Shown: positions 49,915 to 58,216 of the stretch, one piece after another
Layout of the letters: each line of letters opens with the position of its first letter
Position numbering within the stretch: the stretch's first letter is position 1
DNA from: Natronincola ferrireducens
Lineage (GTDB): Bacteria; Bacillota; Clostridia; Peptostreptococcales; Natronincolaceae
Length of the DNA stretch: 64,000 bases
NCBI RefSeq assembly: GCF_900100845.1
Contig: NZ_FNFP01000001.1
Location: forward strand, 682,001 to 746,000
Direction: 5' to 3'
The notes under the pieces: generated by a model
The model's input: only the letters and a program-made list of their open reading frames with translations
Databases searched by the model: none
Told to the model about the DNA's origin: nothing
Translations under genes and position numbers: made by a program

Positions 49915-51228
49915 ATGTTAACAAATCCAGTAGTATTATCGGTTATTGTAATGATTGTACTTTGTCTTTTTAAATTAAACGTAATACTTTCTTTAATCGT
50001 TGCGGCACTTGTAGGTGGGGTTTTAGCAGGTATTCCTCTTGGCGAAACAATGGGACTATTAATTGGCGGTATGGGTGGAAACTCTAGTACGGCATTAAGT
50101 TATATTTTATTAGGGGCTTTAGCAGCAGCCCTTCATAAGACAGGGATTGCTGAAGTATTAGCAAAATTAATTGTGAAATGGGTTAAAGGAAAAGGAATTA
50201 TATTAATTATGGTACTTGCAGTTGTAAGTAGTTTTTCTCAAAATCTAATTCCCGTTCACATTGCATTTATTCCAATTTTAATTCCACCATTGGTGGCAGT
50301 AATGAACAGGTTAAAAATCGATAGAAGAGCTGCTGCTTCAGCCATAACCTTTGGTTTAAAAGCTCCTTATGTTGCTTTGCCAATAGGCTATGGATGGATA
50401 TTCCATGGGATTATTAGCAGTCAAATGAACGAAAACGGTATGGCAATTGCCCAGAGTGATATATGGAAGGCCATGTGGATTCCAGGATTTGCTATGGTAA
50501 TTGGTTTAATTGTTGCGGTGTTTATCACCTACAGAAAACCAAGAGAATATCAAGAATTAGAGGTAGCTCATGAAGAAGCTTCAGCAGCAGCTACTGAAGA
50601 AGTAAAAATGACAGGTAAACATTGGGTAGCTTTAGTTGGTGCCCTATCTGCCCTAGCAGTTCAAGTATCACCATTAGGATCTCTGCACATAGGAGCTATT
50701 CTTGGTCTTACCATCATGCTGGTGGGAGGAGCTATTAAATGGCAAGATATTGATGATATGATAAACAGTGGTATCGGAATGATGGGTTTTATTGCTTTTG
50801 TTATGCTGGTTGCTGCAGGATACGGTGCTGTTATCCGTGAAACCGGGGGGGTAGAAACCCTTGTAGCAGCTGTTTCTAGCATGATGGGAGGTAGTAAACT
50901 TATAGCAGCTACTGTAATGATTTTGCTAGGCCTTGTTATTACAATGGGAATTGGGACTTCCTTTGGAACAATTCCGATTATTGCAGCCATCTATGTTCCA
51001 TTAGCGGCTTCTATGGGCTTCAGTCCATTGGCAACAGCATTATTAGTGGGTACTGCTGCAGCTCTGGGGGATGCAGGTTCACCAGCCTCAGATAGTACAT
51101 TAGGACCAACAGCTGGATTAAATATAGATGGACAACACGACCATATTTGGGATACTTGTGTACCAACATTCCTACACTATAATATACCACTAGTTATTCT
51201 AGGTGTAATTGGAGCTATGCTATTATAA
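49915..51228 (+). CDS. NhaC/Na+-H+ antiporter-family carrier
   Basis: A 437-aa membrane protein with about 11-12 helices. It begins with a Na_H_antiport_2-like segment (PVVLSVIVMIVLCLFKLNVI) and has the conserved inverted-repeat loops LLGALAAALHKTGIAEVLA, SSFSQNLIPVHIAFIPILIP and GTAAALGDAGSPASDSTLGP. Family members exchange sodium for protons or carry organic or amino acids in place of protons. The next gene, 24 nt on, is a DapF-fold racemase, so an amino-acid substrate is plausible. AGGGGGAAGA precedes the ATG. Confidence 0.82.
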   Translation: MLTNPVVLSVIVMIVLCLFKLNVILSLIVAALVGGVLAGIPLGETMGLLIGGMGGNSSTALSYILLGALAAALHKTGIAEVLAKLIVKWVKGKGIILIMVLAVVSSFSQNLIPVHIAFIPILIPPLVAVMNRLKIDRRAAASAITFGLKAPYVALPIGYGWIFHGIISSQMNENGMAIAQSDIWKAMWIPGFAMVIGLIVAVFITYRKPREYQELEVAHEEASAAATEEVKMTGKHWVALVGALSALAVQVSPLGSLHIGAILGLTIMLVGGAIKWQDIDDMINSGIGMMGFIAFVMLVAAGYGAVIRETGGVETLVAAVSSMMGGSKLIAATVMILLGLVITMGIGTSFGTIPIIAAIYVPLAASMGFSPLATALLVGTAAALGDAGSPASDSTLGPTAGLNIDGQHDHIWDTCVPTFLHYNIPLVILGVIGAMLL

Positions 51229-51252
51229 AAATTATATAAGGGAGGGATTGAG

Positions 51253-52089
51253 ATGAAACTGAATTTTATGAAGGTAAATCCTACTGAAAATATGACGGTT
51301 TTTATTACCGATCCCCTTCCCCGAAAATCATATAGACATATTGCAAAGGACATCATGAACTATAACAGACTTCATGGAGAACAGGTGGGTTTTATTGAAA
51401 AACCTACCTGTAACTATAGTCAAGCAGTTATAAGACTACATATGATGGGAGACGAATTCTGTGCCAATGCTACTAGAGGATTAGCTGCCGCCTTAGTATA
51501 CAAACAGTATCCCAACATTGAGAAGACAGGAGAAAAGTTCATTGTTCCATTGGAGGTTTCGGGGGCAGAGGAATTGATTTATTGTGAGGTAGAGGCTATG
51601 GAAAAAAAGGAGAAATTTATTTCTACAGCAACTATTCCTTTGCATAAAAATTTGGAGATGTTTTCTGTGGACTTTGAGGACAAGACCTATGACGGTACCC
51701 TAGTGACCTTTCACGGCATTATTCATTTTATTGTAAATAGCGATGGACTAGAGAACAAGGAAGCTTTTTTTAAAGTGGTTAAAAATCAGTTGAAGGATTT
51801 AGACTTTGAAGCTTTAGGGATAATGTTTTATGATGAAGCTAATTCCTATATGGAACCCCTTGTTTATGTAAAGGCAACCGATAGTCTTTTTTGGGAAAGG
51901 GGATGTGGATCAGGGACGGCGGCTGTAGGTGTAGCCCTTTCCACTAGGCTTAATAAGGCAATAGATATCGCTGTCAAACAACCGGGTGGTGACCTCCAAG
52001 TCAGCACAACATGGCAGGATAATAAAATCACAAATATTTCCCTTTCCGGTCCCGTGGAAATTGCTGCTGAAGGAAGTGTATATATCTAA
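51253..52089 (+). CDS. DapF-fold amino acid epimerase/racemase
   Basis: A 278-aa protein of the diaminopimelate-epimerase fold. The two catalytic cysteines are in MMGDEFCANATRG and WERGCGSGTAAVG. The N-terminal half differs from genuine DapF, which has a conserved NDF motif; here the start reads LNFMKVNPTENMTVFITDPL. This divergence and the carrier upstream suggest another substrate. The histidine racemase CntK of staphylopine synthesis is one relative with this character, so a cytosolic amino-acid racemase is my best guess. It is coupled with the carrier and ends in a bidirectional terminator. Confidence 0.72.
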   Translation: MKLNFMKVNPTENMTVFITDPLPRKSYRHIAKDIMNYNRLHGEQVGFIEKPTCNYSQAVIRLHMMGDEFCANATRGLAAALVYKQYPNIEKTGEKFIVPLEVSGAEELIYCEVEAMEKKEKFISTATIPLHKNLEMFSVDFEDKTYDGTLVTFHGIIHFIVNSDGLENKEAFFKVVKNQLKDLDFEALGIMFYDEANSYMEPLVYVKATDSLFWERGCGSGTAAVGVALSTRLNKAIDIAVKQPGGDLQVSTTWQDNKITNISLSGPVEIAAEGSVYI

Positions 52090-52121
52090 AAAAACAAAGA
52101 GGGTAACCTCTTTGTTTTTTT
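52088..52121. terminator. bidirectional terminator
   Basis: AAAAAACAAAGAGG, loop GTAA, CCTCTTTGTTTTTT. Perfect and suited to both strands. It separates the racemase gene from the convergent HD gene. Confidence 0.9.
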
Positions 52122-52602
52122 AATACTTATCATCATAGCACTGAAGGATTGTCATTTCCTTTATACTATTGTCATTTTTTTTATGATGATTTCTAACTAA
52201 AAACAGCACTTTTTCCGATAGGGGAAGGTTATTAAGAAGCCTATAGCCTAGTTCAGCATGATAATTTTTAAAGTACATAGCCTTCTTTAAAAAAGAAGGT
52301 AGGACTTGGTGAGGTAGTTTGAGGGCTTGGGCTAAGACAACAAAAGATTTGTTCATTAAAGTTAAGTTGCTACCTATTTTACCAATATCATGGAGAAGAG
52401 CAGCTTGAATTAATTCTCTATCATGGGGAACCTTTTCTTGACAACCATAGGCAACATTTAAACTATGCCTTTGTTCACTCTTCCTCAGCTGAGAAAATAG
52501 CTCCTTCTCCTCAGGACTTAAATAAATTTCTATGAAATCCAAATCCCTCTCATGGATTTTAGCTGTAAGACCCTGAAAAAATTGTTTTCCTCTATAAAAC
52601 AT
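52120..52602 (-). CDS. HD-domain protein
   Basis: A 160-aa predicted metal-dependent phosphohydrolase. The HD pair is in ALLHDIGKIGSN (about residue 70-80), preceded by the first His in QRHSLNVAYG and followed by NYHAELGYRLLNN and FLVRNHHKKN. The single-domain build resembles small HD proteins that cleave nucleotides or phosphate esters; the substrate is unknown. AAAGGAG upstream of its ATG on the minus strand is good. It lies between convergent and divergent neighbours and forms its own unit. Confidence 0.85.
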   Translation of the reverse strand: MFYRGKQFFQGLTAKIHERDLDFIEIYLSPEEKELFSQLRKSEQRHSLNVAYGCQEKVPHDRELIQAALLHDIGKIGSNLTLMNKSFVVLAQALKLPHQVLPSFLKKAMYFKNYHAELGYRLLNNLPLSEKVLFLVRNHHKKNDNSIKEMTILQCYDDKY

Positions 52603-52786
52603 TTTTGCACTCCTTTATCATTTGATTCAATCTATATATGTTATTTTACGACAAAAAGTCAAAAATTAAAATAATAAATTATTATTCTGTGGTATGAACT
52701 GAAAAAGTGAGGGTTCTTCTTTTAGAAGGACTTTTAACTTTCATGTAGTATAATGTAAAATATTAAGAAATCAAAGGAGGGATAGG

Positions 52787-53728
52787 ATGAAGGCATTATT
52801 TACATATAACTATGGTGAAGAAAAAATGAATGCTATAGAAAAACTAGGCTATGAAATTATGGTCATCAATGAAAAAGATATTGCTTATACAGAGGATATG
52901 AAGGATGTGGAGGTATTGATATGCTATGATCCCTTTTTTACTTTAGACATCGGAAGGATGGAAAATCTAAAATGGATTCAGCTTTCCAGCACTGGCATTG
53001 ACCAAGTACCTAAGGAAATCGTGAAGGAAAACAATATTACTTTAACCAACAACAGAGGAGGCTACAGTATTCCTATAGGGGAGTGGATTGTATTAAAAAT
53101 TTTAGAAATTTTTAAAAGTTCCTATAAACTATATCAACAGCAAAAACAAAGGCAATGGAAGATAGATACAAGTCTCCTTGAACTCTATCGAAAGAAAATA
53201 GGTTTTATTGGGACGGGAAGTATAGCTACAGAAGCTGCTAAAAGACTTCAGGGATTTGAAGCCCATAGTATTGGCGTCAATACAAGGGGTGAAAAACTGA
53301 AATATTTTGATAAGTGTTATCCTATTGAACAGCTGGATGAAGTGTTAAAGGTTAGTGATGTTGTGGTGCTGACAATTCCCTATACCGACAAAACCCACCA
53401 CTTAATTAACAAAGAAAAGCTACAAATGATGAAGAAGAATGCTGTTTTTATTAATATATCCAGAGGTAGTATTGTAGATGAAGAAGCATTGATTCAACAT
53501 TTACAGGAAGGAAATTTTAAGGGAGCTGCTTTGGATGTATTCGAAGTGGAACCGTTATTAAAGGATAGTCCTCTATGGGATATGGACAATGTCATCATAA
53601 CTCCCCATAATTCATGGATATCTGAAATGAAAAATGAGAGGATATTTAGAATCATATATGAAAATATGAAAAGATATATAGAAAATCAACCCCTGGTGAA
53701 TCAGGTGGATATTGAAAAGGGGTATTAG
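52787..53728 (+). CDS. D-isomer-specific 2-hydroxyacid dehydrogenase
   Basis: A 313-aa NAD-dependent dehydrogenase. The Rossmann loop is GFIGTGSIATEAAKRL (about 145-160), the catalytic Arg is in NISRGSIVDEEALI, the Glu in LDVFEVEPL and the His in ITPHNSWIS. It belongs to the SerA/GyaR/LdhA superfamily, acting on 2-hydroxy or 2-keto acids such as glyoxylate, phosphoglycerate or phenylpyruvate. Lacking an ACT domain it is not a full SerA. Monocistronic, with AAAGGAGGGA before the ATG. Confidence 0.88.
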   Translation: MKALFTYNYGEEKMNAIEKLGYEIMVINEKDIAYTEDMKDVEVLICYDPFFTLDIGRMENLKWIQLSSTGIDQVPKEIVKENNITLTNNRGGYSIPIGEWIVLKILEIFKSSYKLYQQQKQRQWKIDTSLLELYRKKIGFIGTGSIATEAAKRLQGFEAHSIGVNTRGEKLKYFDKCYPIEQLDEVLKVSDVVVLTIPYTDKTHHLINKEKLQMMKKNAVFINISRGSIVDEEALIQHLQEGNFKGAALDVFEVEPLLKDSPLWDMDNVIITPHNSWISEMKNERIFRIIYENMKRYIENQPLVNQVDIEKGY

Positions 53729-53815
53729 TAGGATTATGGTATAACAAAGGATCTATCCTCATATACATGAACTAAGAGGACAGTTAGGGTTATGTATAAA
53801 GGGAGGGAGACTATT

Positions 53816-54004
53816 TTGTTAACCTGGATTGCTTTAATACTTATCATTATTGGGGCTTTAAACTGGGGTCTATATGGGTTGTTTGGAGTGGATTTAGTGG
53901 CAAAGCTATTTGGGGGGCCACGATCCTTAGTCAGTAGAATAATTTACACTTTGATAGGCATCTCAGGACTTTACACAATTATTATGTTAATATTGAGAAG
54001 ATAG
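53816..54004 (+). CDS. DUF378 small membrane protein
   Basis: A 62-aa protein with two transmembrane helices (LTWIALILIIIGALNWGLYG, and IIYTLIGISGLYTIIMLI), the DUF378/YuzA family. The phrase ALNWGLYGLFGVDLVAKLFG is its hallmark. The TTG at 53816 is chosen because the ribosome site GGGAGGGAG lies at 53801-53809; the ATG at 53792 would place that site inside the gene. Function unknown. A terminator follows at 54006. Confidence 0.85.
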   Translation: MLTWIALILIIIGALNWGLYGLFGVDLVAKLFGGPRSLVSRIIYTLIGISGLYTIIMLILRR

Positions 54005-54005
54005 T

Positions 54006-54040
54006 AAAAAACAGCGAACCTGAAAGGTCGCTGTTTTTTT
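54006..54040 (+). terminator. terminator
   Basis: AAAAACAGCGAACC pairs with GGTCGCTGTTTTT in a tight hairpin and ends in a T-run. It follows the DUF378 gene. Confidence 0.85.
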
Positions 54041-54120
54041 GCTCTTTTTGTAGCAATCAATCATAAGGCTTGGGCCTTAGTCATATAAATTAATAAATCC
54101 CTTAAGCTAGTCCAGTTTAG

Positions 54121-54265
54121 ATGTAGGTGAAGGTAGGGAAATATAGTCTTAATACTGGAAACAATCAAAATGGGAAACGACATTACACCACCTATTAGTG
54201 GCACCATAAAATCTCTTGAAGTAAAAATAGGAGATAAGGTTAGAGGAAGTACTGGCAGTTATTGA
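54121..54265 (+). pseudogene. relic of a biotinyl/lipoyl carrier domain
   Basis: A frame from 54146 to the stop at 54263-54265 reads VLILETIKMGNDITPPISGT then IKSLEVKIGDKV. This is the C-terminal part of a biotin-carrier domain, compared with the usual LLLEAMKMEN...I-x-P-x-x-G-x-V. The preceding residues (VGEGREI) are found in another frame, so one base has been lost or gained. No start, ribosome site or remaining domain exists. It is a remnant of a biotin carboxyl carrier, perhaps of a decarboxylase or carboxylase once located here. Confidence 0.65.
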
Positions 54266-54317
54266 ATAAGGCTTGGGGTTATTTAAGTTAAGGAAAAAAG
54301 GAAAGGGGGAAGAATAT

Positions 54318-54719
54318 ATGGCAACAAAAATGGTTGGTATAAAAGAAAAATGTGTAGGGTGCAGGATTTGTGAGTTGGCTTGCTCCATAAATTTAGAGGG
54401 AGTTTTTAATCCTAAGCTTTCTAAGATCCAGATTGAACGAGGTAAAGGAGCATTGGATTTACCCCATGTCTGTTATCAGTGTGAGAAGGCAGCCTGTAGT
54501 CAAGTCTGCCCTGTAGATGCTATTGAGATGGAGGAAGATACAGGGATATGGAGGCTAGATAAGGAAGCCTGCATAGGGTGTGGCACTTGCATAGATGCTT
54601 GTCCCTATGGTGCTATATTTATGGAGCCAAATAATCGGTATGCAATAAAATGTGAAATTTGTGAAGATTTGCATTGTAAAGAAAGCTGTCCAAATGGTGC
54701 ATTGGAATTGCAAAAATAA
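54318..54719 (+). CDS. 4Fe-4S ferredoxin-type electron transfer protein
   Basis: A 133-aa protein with four clusters of cysteines: CVGCRICELAC, CYQCEKAACSQVCP, CIGCGTCIDACP and CEICEDLHCKESCP. This HycB/AOR-accessory pattern should bind four [4Fe-4S] clusters and pass electrons. It is 25 nt ahead of the aldehyde:ferredoxin oxidoreductase gene and is most probably its electron acceptor or adapter. The frame is open 15 codons further back, but AAAGGGGGAAG marks ATG 54318. Confidence 0.92.
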   Translation: MATKMVGIKEKCVGCRICELACSINLEGVFNPKLSKIQIERGKGALDLPHVCYQCEKAACSQVCPVDAIEMEEDTGIWRLDKEACIGCGTCIDACPYGAIFMEPNNRYAIKCEICEDLHCKESCPNGALELQK

Positions 54720-54744
54720 AAAACAATTTATAGGAGGGGTGTTG

Positions 54745-56619
54745 ATGAAGATGTTAGGAGGCTATGCAGGTAAATATTTAGATGTTGATCTTACAAAGGG
54801 TGAGATTCATGTTAAACCATTAAAACAAGAAATGGTGGAAAATTATATAGGTGGTGGAGGATTTATTGCCAAAATATTATGGGATGAATTAGAGGTAGAT
54901 ACGGAACCATTAAGTCCTGAAAATGTTTTGATTCTTATGACTGGTCCCATGACAGGTACAATGGCCCCCACTGGAAATAGCTGGTACGTTGGATTTAAAT
55001 CCCCTACAACAGGTATTTATGGTGAAGGTCGGGGTGGAGGTTACTGGGGTCCTGAGTTGAAATATGCAGGGTATGACTATATCGTTATTAGAGGACAATC
55101 TAAAAAACCAGTTTACATTTCTATTGAAAATGATAGGATTCAACTATTAGATGCAGAAAGAATATGGGGCAAAGACTTTTTTGAAACAACCAGGATACTA
55201 GAAGAGAAGCATAAAGGAGCAAAAGTACTAGGAATTGGCCCAGCCGGTGAAAATTTAGTAAAATCTGCATGTGTTATGAGTGATTTATATAGGGCTGGGG
55301 GTCGTGGTGGCGCTGGAGCTGTAATGGGATCTAAAAACCTTAAGGCTATAGCAGTTTATGGTTCGGGCAGTGTTCATGTAGCCAACAAGGAATTATTTCA
55401 GGATATTCTTAAAGAAGTTAACGAAGCTATTTACACCCATCCTGCTACCAATCATTTATTACCTGATTATGGTACTGCATCTCTAGTAAACGGCATGAAC
55501 GCCTTTGGTGCTTTGCCTACTAGAAACTTTCAATCCGGTGTTTTTGAAGGGGCCGAAAAAATCAGTGGTGAAAAAATGTCAGAAACGATTTTAGCAAAAA
55601 CCCGTAGCTGTTTTGCTTGTAACATTAAATGTACACGATATACGATTGTAGAAGAGGGAGAGTATGCAGGAGTAGAAAGTGAAGGTCCTGAGTATGAAAC
55701 TGTAGATGCATTTGGAGCTAGGTGTGGAGTAGATAATTTGGAAGCAATAGCCATGGCCAATATGAATGCAAATCGATTAGGTTTAGATACCATTTCAGCA
55801 GGAACCCTTATTTCCTTTGCTATGGAGCTTTATGAAGAAGGGATTCTTACGAAGGAGGATTGTAATCAACTGGAGTTAACCTTTGGAAACCATAGGGCTA
55901 TGAATCAGCTGTTGGAGGATATAGCCTATAGGAAAGGTCTTGGGGACATATTAGCAGAAGGTGTAAGGGATGCAGCAGCTAAAATCGGTAAGGGGGCTGA
56001 AAAGTATGCTATGCATGTGAAGGGCTTAGAGTTAACTGCAACAGAACTTAGGGCTGCTCAGGACTCTGGATTAGGTCATGCTATCGCCAATAGAGGGGGA
56101 GACCATCTAAGACCTTGGTCACCGGCCTTTACATTATTTAACTTTGGTAATGAGGAAATGGAGCTTTCAGGGGTGGCAGATCCAATTGTACCGGATGAAA
56201 AGGCTGAAGTAGTGGATAAGATGGCAAAAACAGCTATATTTACAGATTTAAATGGAATGTGTAAGTTTACTGTACTATGTAATACTTTATCTCCTAGGCA
56301 GTTGGCTGCACTGCATACTTCTATAACCGGTATTGTTCTGTCGTCAGAGGATTTATCAACTACAGTGGATAGGGTACTGAACCTACAGAGAATATTAAAT
56401 ATTAAAAAATTTAATATGTCATCAAAGGAGGATACTTTACCTGAAAGATTTTTAAAGGAGCCAGCACCTAATGGCCCAGCCCAAGGAAAGGTTGTAGTGC
56501 TAGACAAGATGCTAAAGGAATATTACCAATTGGTAGGCTGGGATGAAAAAGGTATTCCAAAGGAAGAAACCCTCAAAGAGCTTGGATTGGATTTTCTAAT
56601 AGGCAGTGAAGAAAAATGA
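54745..56619 (+). CDS. Aldehyde:ferredoxin oxidoreductase (tungsten type)
   Basis: A 624-aa AOR-family enzyme that oxidises aldehydes, or reduces acids, with ferredoxin, using tungsto-bispyranopterin and a [4Fe-4S] cluster. The N-terminal domain has MTGPMTGTMAPTGNSWYVGF and GRGGAGAVMGSKNLKA. Three cluster cysteines are in CFACNIKC (about 289-296) and the fourth in FTVLCNTLSP (about 510). The start is ATG 54745 after TAGGAGGGG; the frame runs back into the ferredoxin gene. The next gene, overlapping the stop, encodes a MoaD-like protein. This looks like a dedicated operon. Confidence 0.93.
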   Translation: MKMLGGYAGKYLDVDLTKGEIHVKPLKQEMVENYIGGGGFIAKILWDELEVDTEPLSPENVLILMTGPMTGTMAPTGNSWYVGFKSPTTGIYGEGRGGGYWGPELKYAGYDYIVIRGQSKKPVYISIENDRIQLLDAERIWGKDFFETTRILEEKHKGAKVLGIGPAGENLVKSACVMSDLYRAGGRGGAGAVMGSKNLKAIAVYGSGSVHVANKELFQDILKEVNEAIYTHPATNHLLPDYGTASLVNGMNAFGALPTRNFQSGVFEGAEKISGEKMSETILAKTRSCFACNIKCTRYTIVEEGEYAGVESEGPEYETVDAFGARCGVDNLEAIAMANMNANRLGLDTISAGTLISFAMELYEEGILTKEDCNQLELTFGNHRAMNQLLEDIAYRKGLGDILAEGVRDAAAKIGKGAEKYAMHVKGLELTATELRAAQDSGLGHAIANRGGDHLRPWSPAFTLFNFGNEEMELSGVADPIVPDEKAEVVDKMAKTAIFTDLNGMCKFTVLCNTLSPRQLAALHTSITGIVLSSEDLSTTVDRVLNLQRILNIKKFNMSSKEDTLPERFLKEPAPNGPAQGKVVVLDKMLKEYYQLVGWDEKGIPKEETLKELGLDFLIGSEEK

Positions 56620-56906
56620 TGCAAGTTACTGTAAAGGTAATGGGAGATCTTATAAAAATTGTAGGCTATAGTAGCTTTACGGTAGAGCTACAAAAGGATG
56701 CTACCATTAAAGGCCTCTTAGAGGAACTGTTTATTTTGCATGGAGAAGACTTTAAAAAAGAAGTAATGGATAAGGAAGGGAGGGATTTGGCTCCCTACTA
56801 CAAAGTTCTTGTCAATGGAAGAAATGCTAAATTATTAGGACATTTTGAGACGGTTTTAGAAAATGGCCAAACAATCCATATTATGCCACCAATAGCTGGG
56901 GGATAA
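56616..56906 (+). CDS. MoaD/ThiS-like sulfur carrier linked to AOR
   Basis: A 96-aa beta-grasp protein ending in PPIAGG, the Gly-Gly tail by which MoaD and ThiS carry thiocarboxylate sulfur. It overlaps the AOR stop by four bases (ATGATG), so it is translated with it. MoaD supplies dithiolene sulfur for the pterin cofactor; a copy inside an AOR operon suggests a carrier dedicated to the tungsten cofactor. Compared with ordinary MoaD (about 80 aa) it has an insertion around EVMDKEGRDLAPYYKVLVNG, as in the archaeal-type subgroup. The MoaE partner is not in the window. Confidence 0.87.
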   Translation: MMQVTVKVMGDLIKIVGYSSFTVELQKDATIKGLLEELFILHGEDFKKEVMDKEGRDLAPYYKVLVNGRNAKLLGHFETVLENGQTIHIMPPIAGG

Positions 56907-57045
56907 AACCCATATATAAATGCTATCTTCAGAGGTTTTTGAAGGTGGCATTTATGGTTTAATCTACTATTTTATGACAGGAGAGTTTAACCAAAAAACA
57001 TTCATGACATATAATGATAAGGAGACAATTGAGAGGAGGTTAATA

Positions 57046-57822
57046 ATGCATCCTAATTATATGTCACCTATGATGAATCCACAGGTCCCTGAACCCCCAC
57101 CTTGTCCAGATGGAACCATATATACCATCAGACCGGGAGATACAATGTTTCGAATAGCCAATCGATATGATATAAGTTTAACACAATTGATTGCAGCAAA
57201 TCCACAAATTACAAATCCAAATATTATTTTTGTAGGACAAAGAATTTGCATACCTAAAGTGGTAACCCCACTGCCACCTCCAGAAGAATTTTGTCCAGAT
57301 GGAATTTTGTATACGGTACAACGTGGTGATACAATGTTTAATATCGCAAGAAGGTATGGCTTGACACTGCAGCAGTTAATAAGAGCTAATCCCCAAATCC
57401 CAGATCCAAATGTACTAGAAATAGGACAAAAAATATGTATACCAGTAACAGGTGTTCCCTTACCGGAGGGTATTTGCAAGATAGATTTAAAACCTGAACG
57501 CACTGGAATACTGGGGGCTACAGCTTTTATAAACATTCCAGACCCTACTGTATGGATAAGTACCTTTGGTTTGCCTGATCCTGCTACAATAGATACTAAA
57601 TACAAATGCTATTATGCTTGGGTGGTAGATAGGGATACTGAAAAATACTGTAGGGTAGATTTAAAGGACTCAGGAGTACCAGATATTATGGTAGGATATA
57701 GAAAAACAACAGGTAGCTTTGTAGGTTATGATGAAATTATTGTTACAGCAGAAGCAGTTGTATCAATATCTAAGCCTGAGGGACCAGTTTTACTAAGAGG
57801 AAGCTTAGCACCTTGCAGATAA
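57046..57822 (+). CDS. Protein with two LysM domains
   Basis: A 258-aa protein. Two LysM domains (about 22-68 and 82-128) are direct repeats: CPDGTIYTIRPGDTMFRIAN and CPDGILYTVQRGDTMFNIAR, each ending in GQ-x-ICIP. LysM binds N-acetylglucosamine polymers such as peptidoglycan or spore cortex. A C-terminal domain of about 120 residues (GILGATAFINIPDPTVWIS and so on) is unknown to me. There is no signal peptide, as in spore-coat LysM proteins such as SafA, so a spore-shell role is possible. ATG 57046 follows GAGAGGAGG; the frame is open 42 codons further upstream. Confidence 0.83.
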   Translation: MHPNYMSPMMNPQVPEPPPCPDGTIYTIRPGDTMFRIANRYDISLTQLIAANPQITNPNIIFVGQRICIPKVVTPLPPPEEFCPDGILYTVQRGDTMFNIARRYGLTLQQLIRANPQIPDPNVLEIGQKICIPVTGVPLPEGICKIDLKPERTGILGATAFINIPDPTVWISTFGLPDPATIDTKYKCYYAWVVDRDTEKYCRVDLKDSGVPDIMVGYRKTTGSFVGYDEIIVTAEAVVSISKPEGPVLLRGSLAPCR

Positions 57823-57826
57823 ATAT

Positions 57827-57866
57827 AAAATCCTGTAATCTAGTAATAGGTTACAGGATTTTATAT
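57827..57866 (+). terminator. terminator
   Basis: AAATCCTGTAA pairs with TTACAGGATTT, loop of about 12 nt. It follows the LysM gene. Confidence 0.8.
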
Positions 57867-58216
57867 GTAAAAAACTTAAATTCATTTTAGGTGATATTTA
57901 TAGTATAATATAGTAGAACAGATTTTTGTGTTCATCTACAAATTTATATGAAATGATATTTAACTCATAAGTAGATGACCAAAATCTTTGATTTTGTGTT
58001 AGTCACTTATAAACAGTGAAAGTTTGAACTTTAATTTTGTAACAGGCACTTAGTTTGTCTATTTAAAGGGAGTTTTGCCCTGATTAAATTTTAGCTGAAG
58101 TTACTCTATGTAGTGCTTAATATGTCTTTTACTAGAAGTGGCAGGCTAAAAACAATACACCCAAGGATAAAAAACAAAAAGGATGATATATAAACATAAT
58201 AGAAAGGGGTGCAGAT
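57867..58216. other. gene-free stretch with nested inverted repeats
   Basis: No gene. Positions 57921-57939 and 57971-57986 form one imperfect inverted repeat (GATTTTTGTGTTCATCTAC against GTAGATGACCAAAATC), and 57968-58012 form another around TTT. The right half is a copy of the dispersed repeat. The rest, up to the Usp-like gene, shows nothing I can support. Confidence 0.5.
57968..58012. repeat. copy 3 of the dispersed palindrome-like repeat
   Basis: Reading the minus strand, ATAAGTGACTAACACAAAATC, then AAAGATTT and TCATCTACTTAT, lines up with 10971-11015. The element is itself an imperfect palindrome centred at 57988. Confidence 0.5.

Noticed and set aside
57921-58012. Nested inverted repeats after the LysM gene as a CRISPR remnant.
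   Set aside because: There are no regularly spaced direct repeats; the units are inverted and imperfect.
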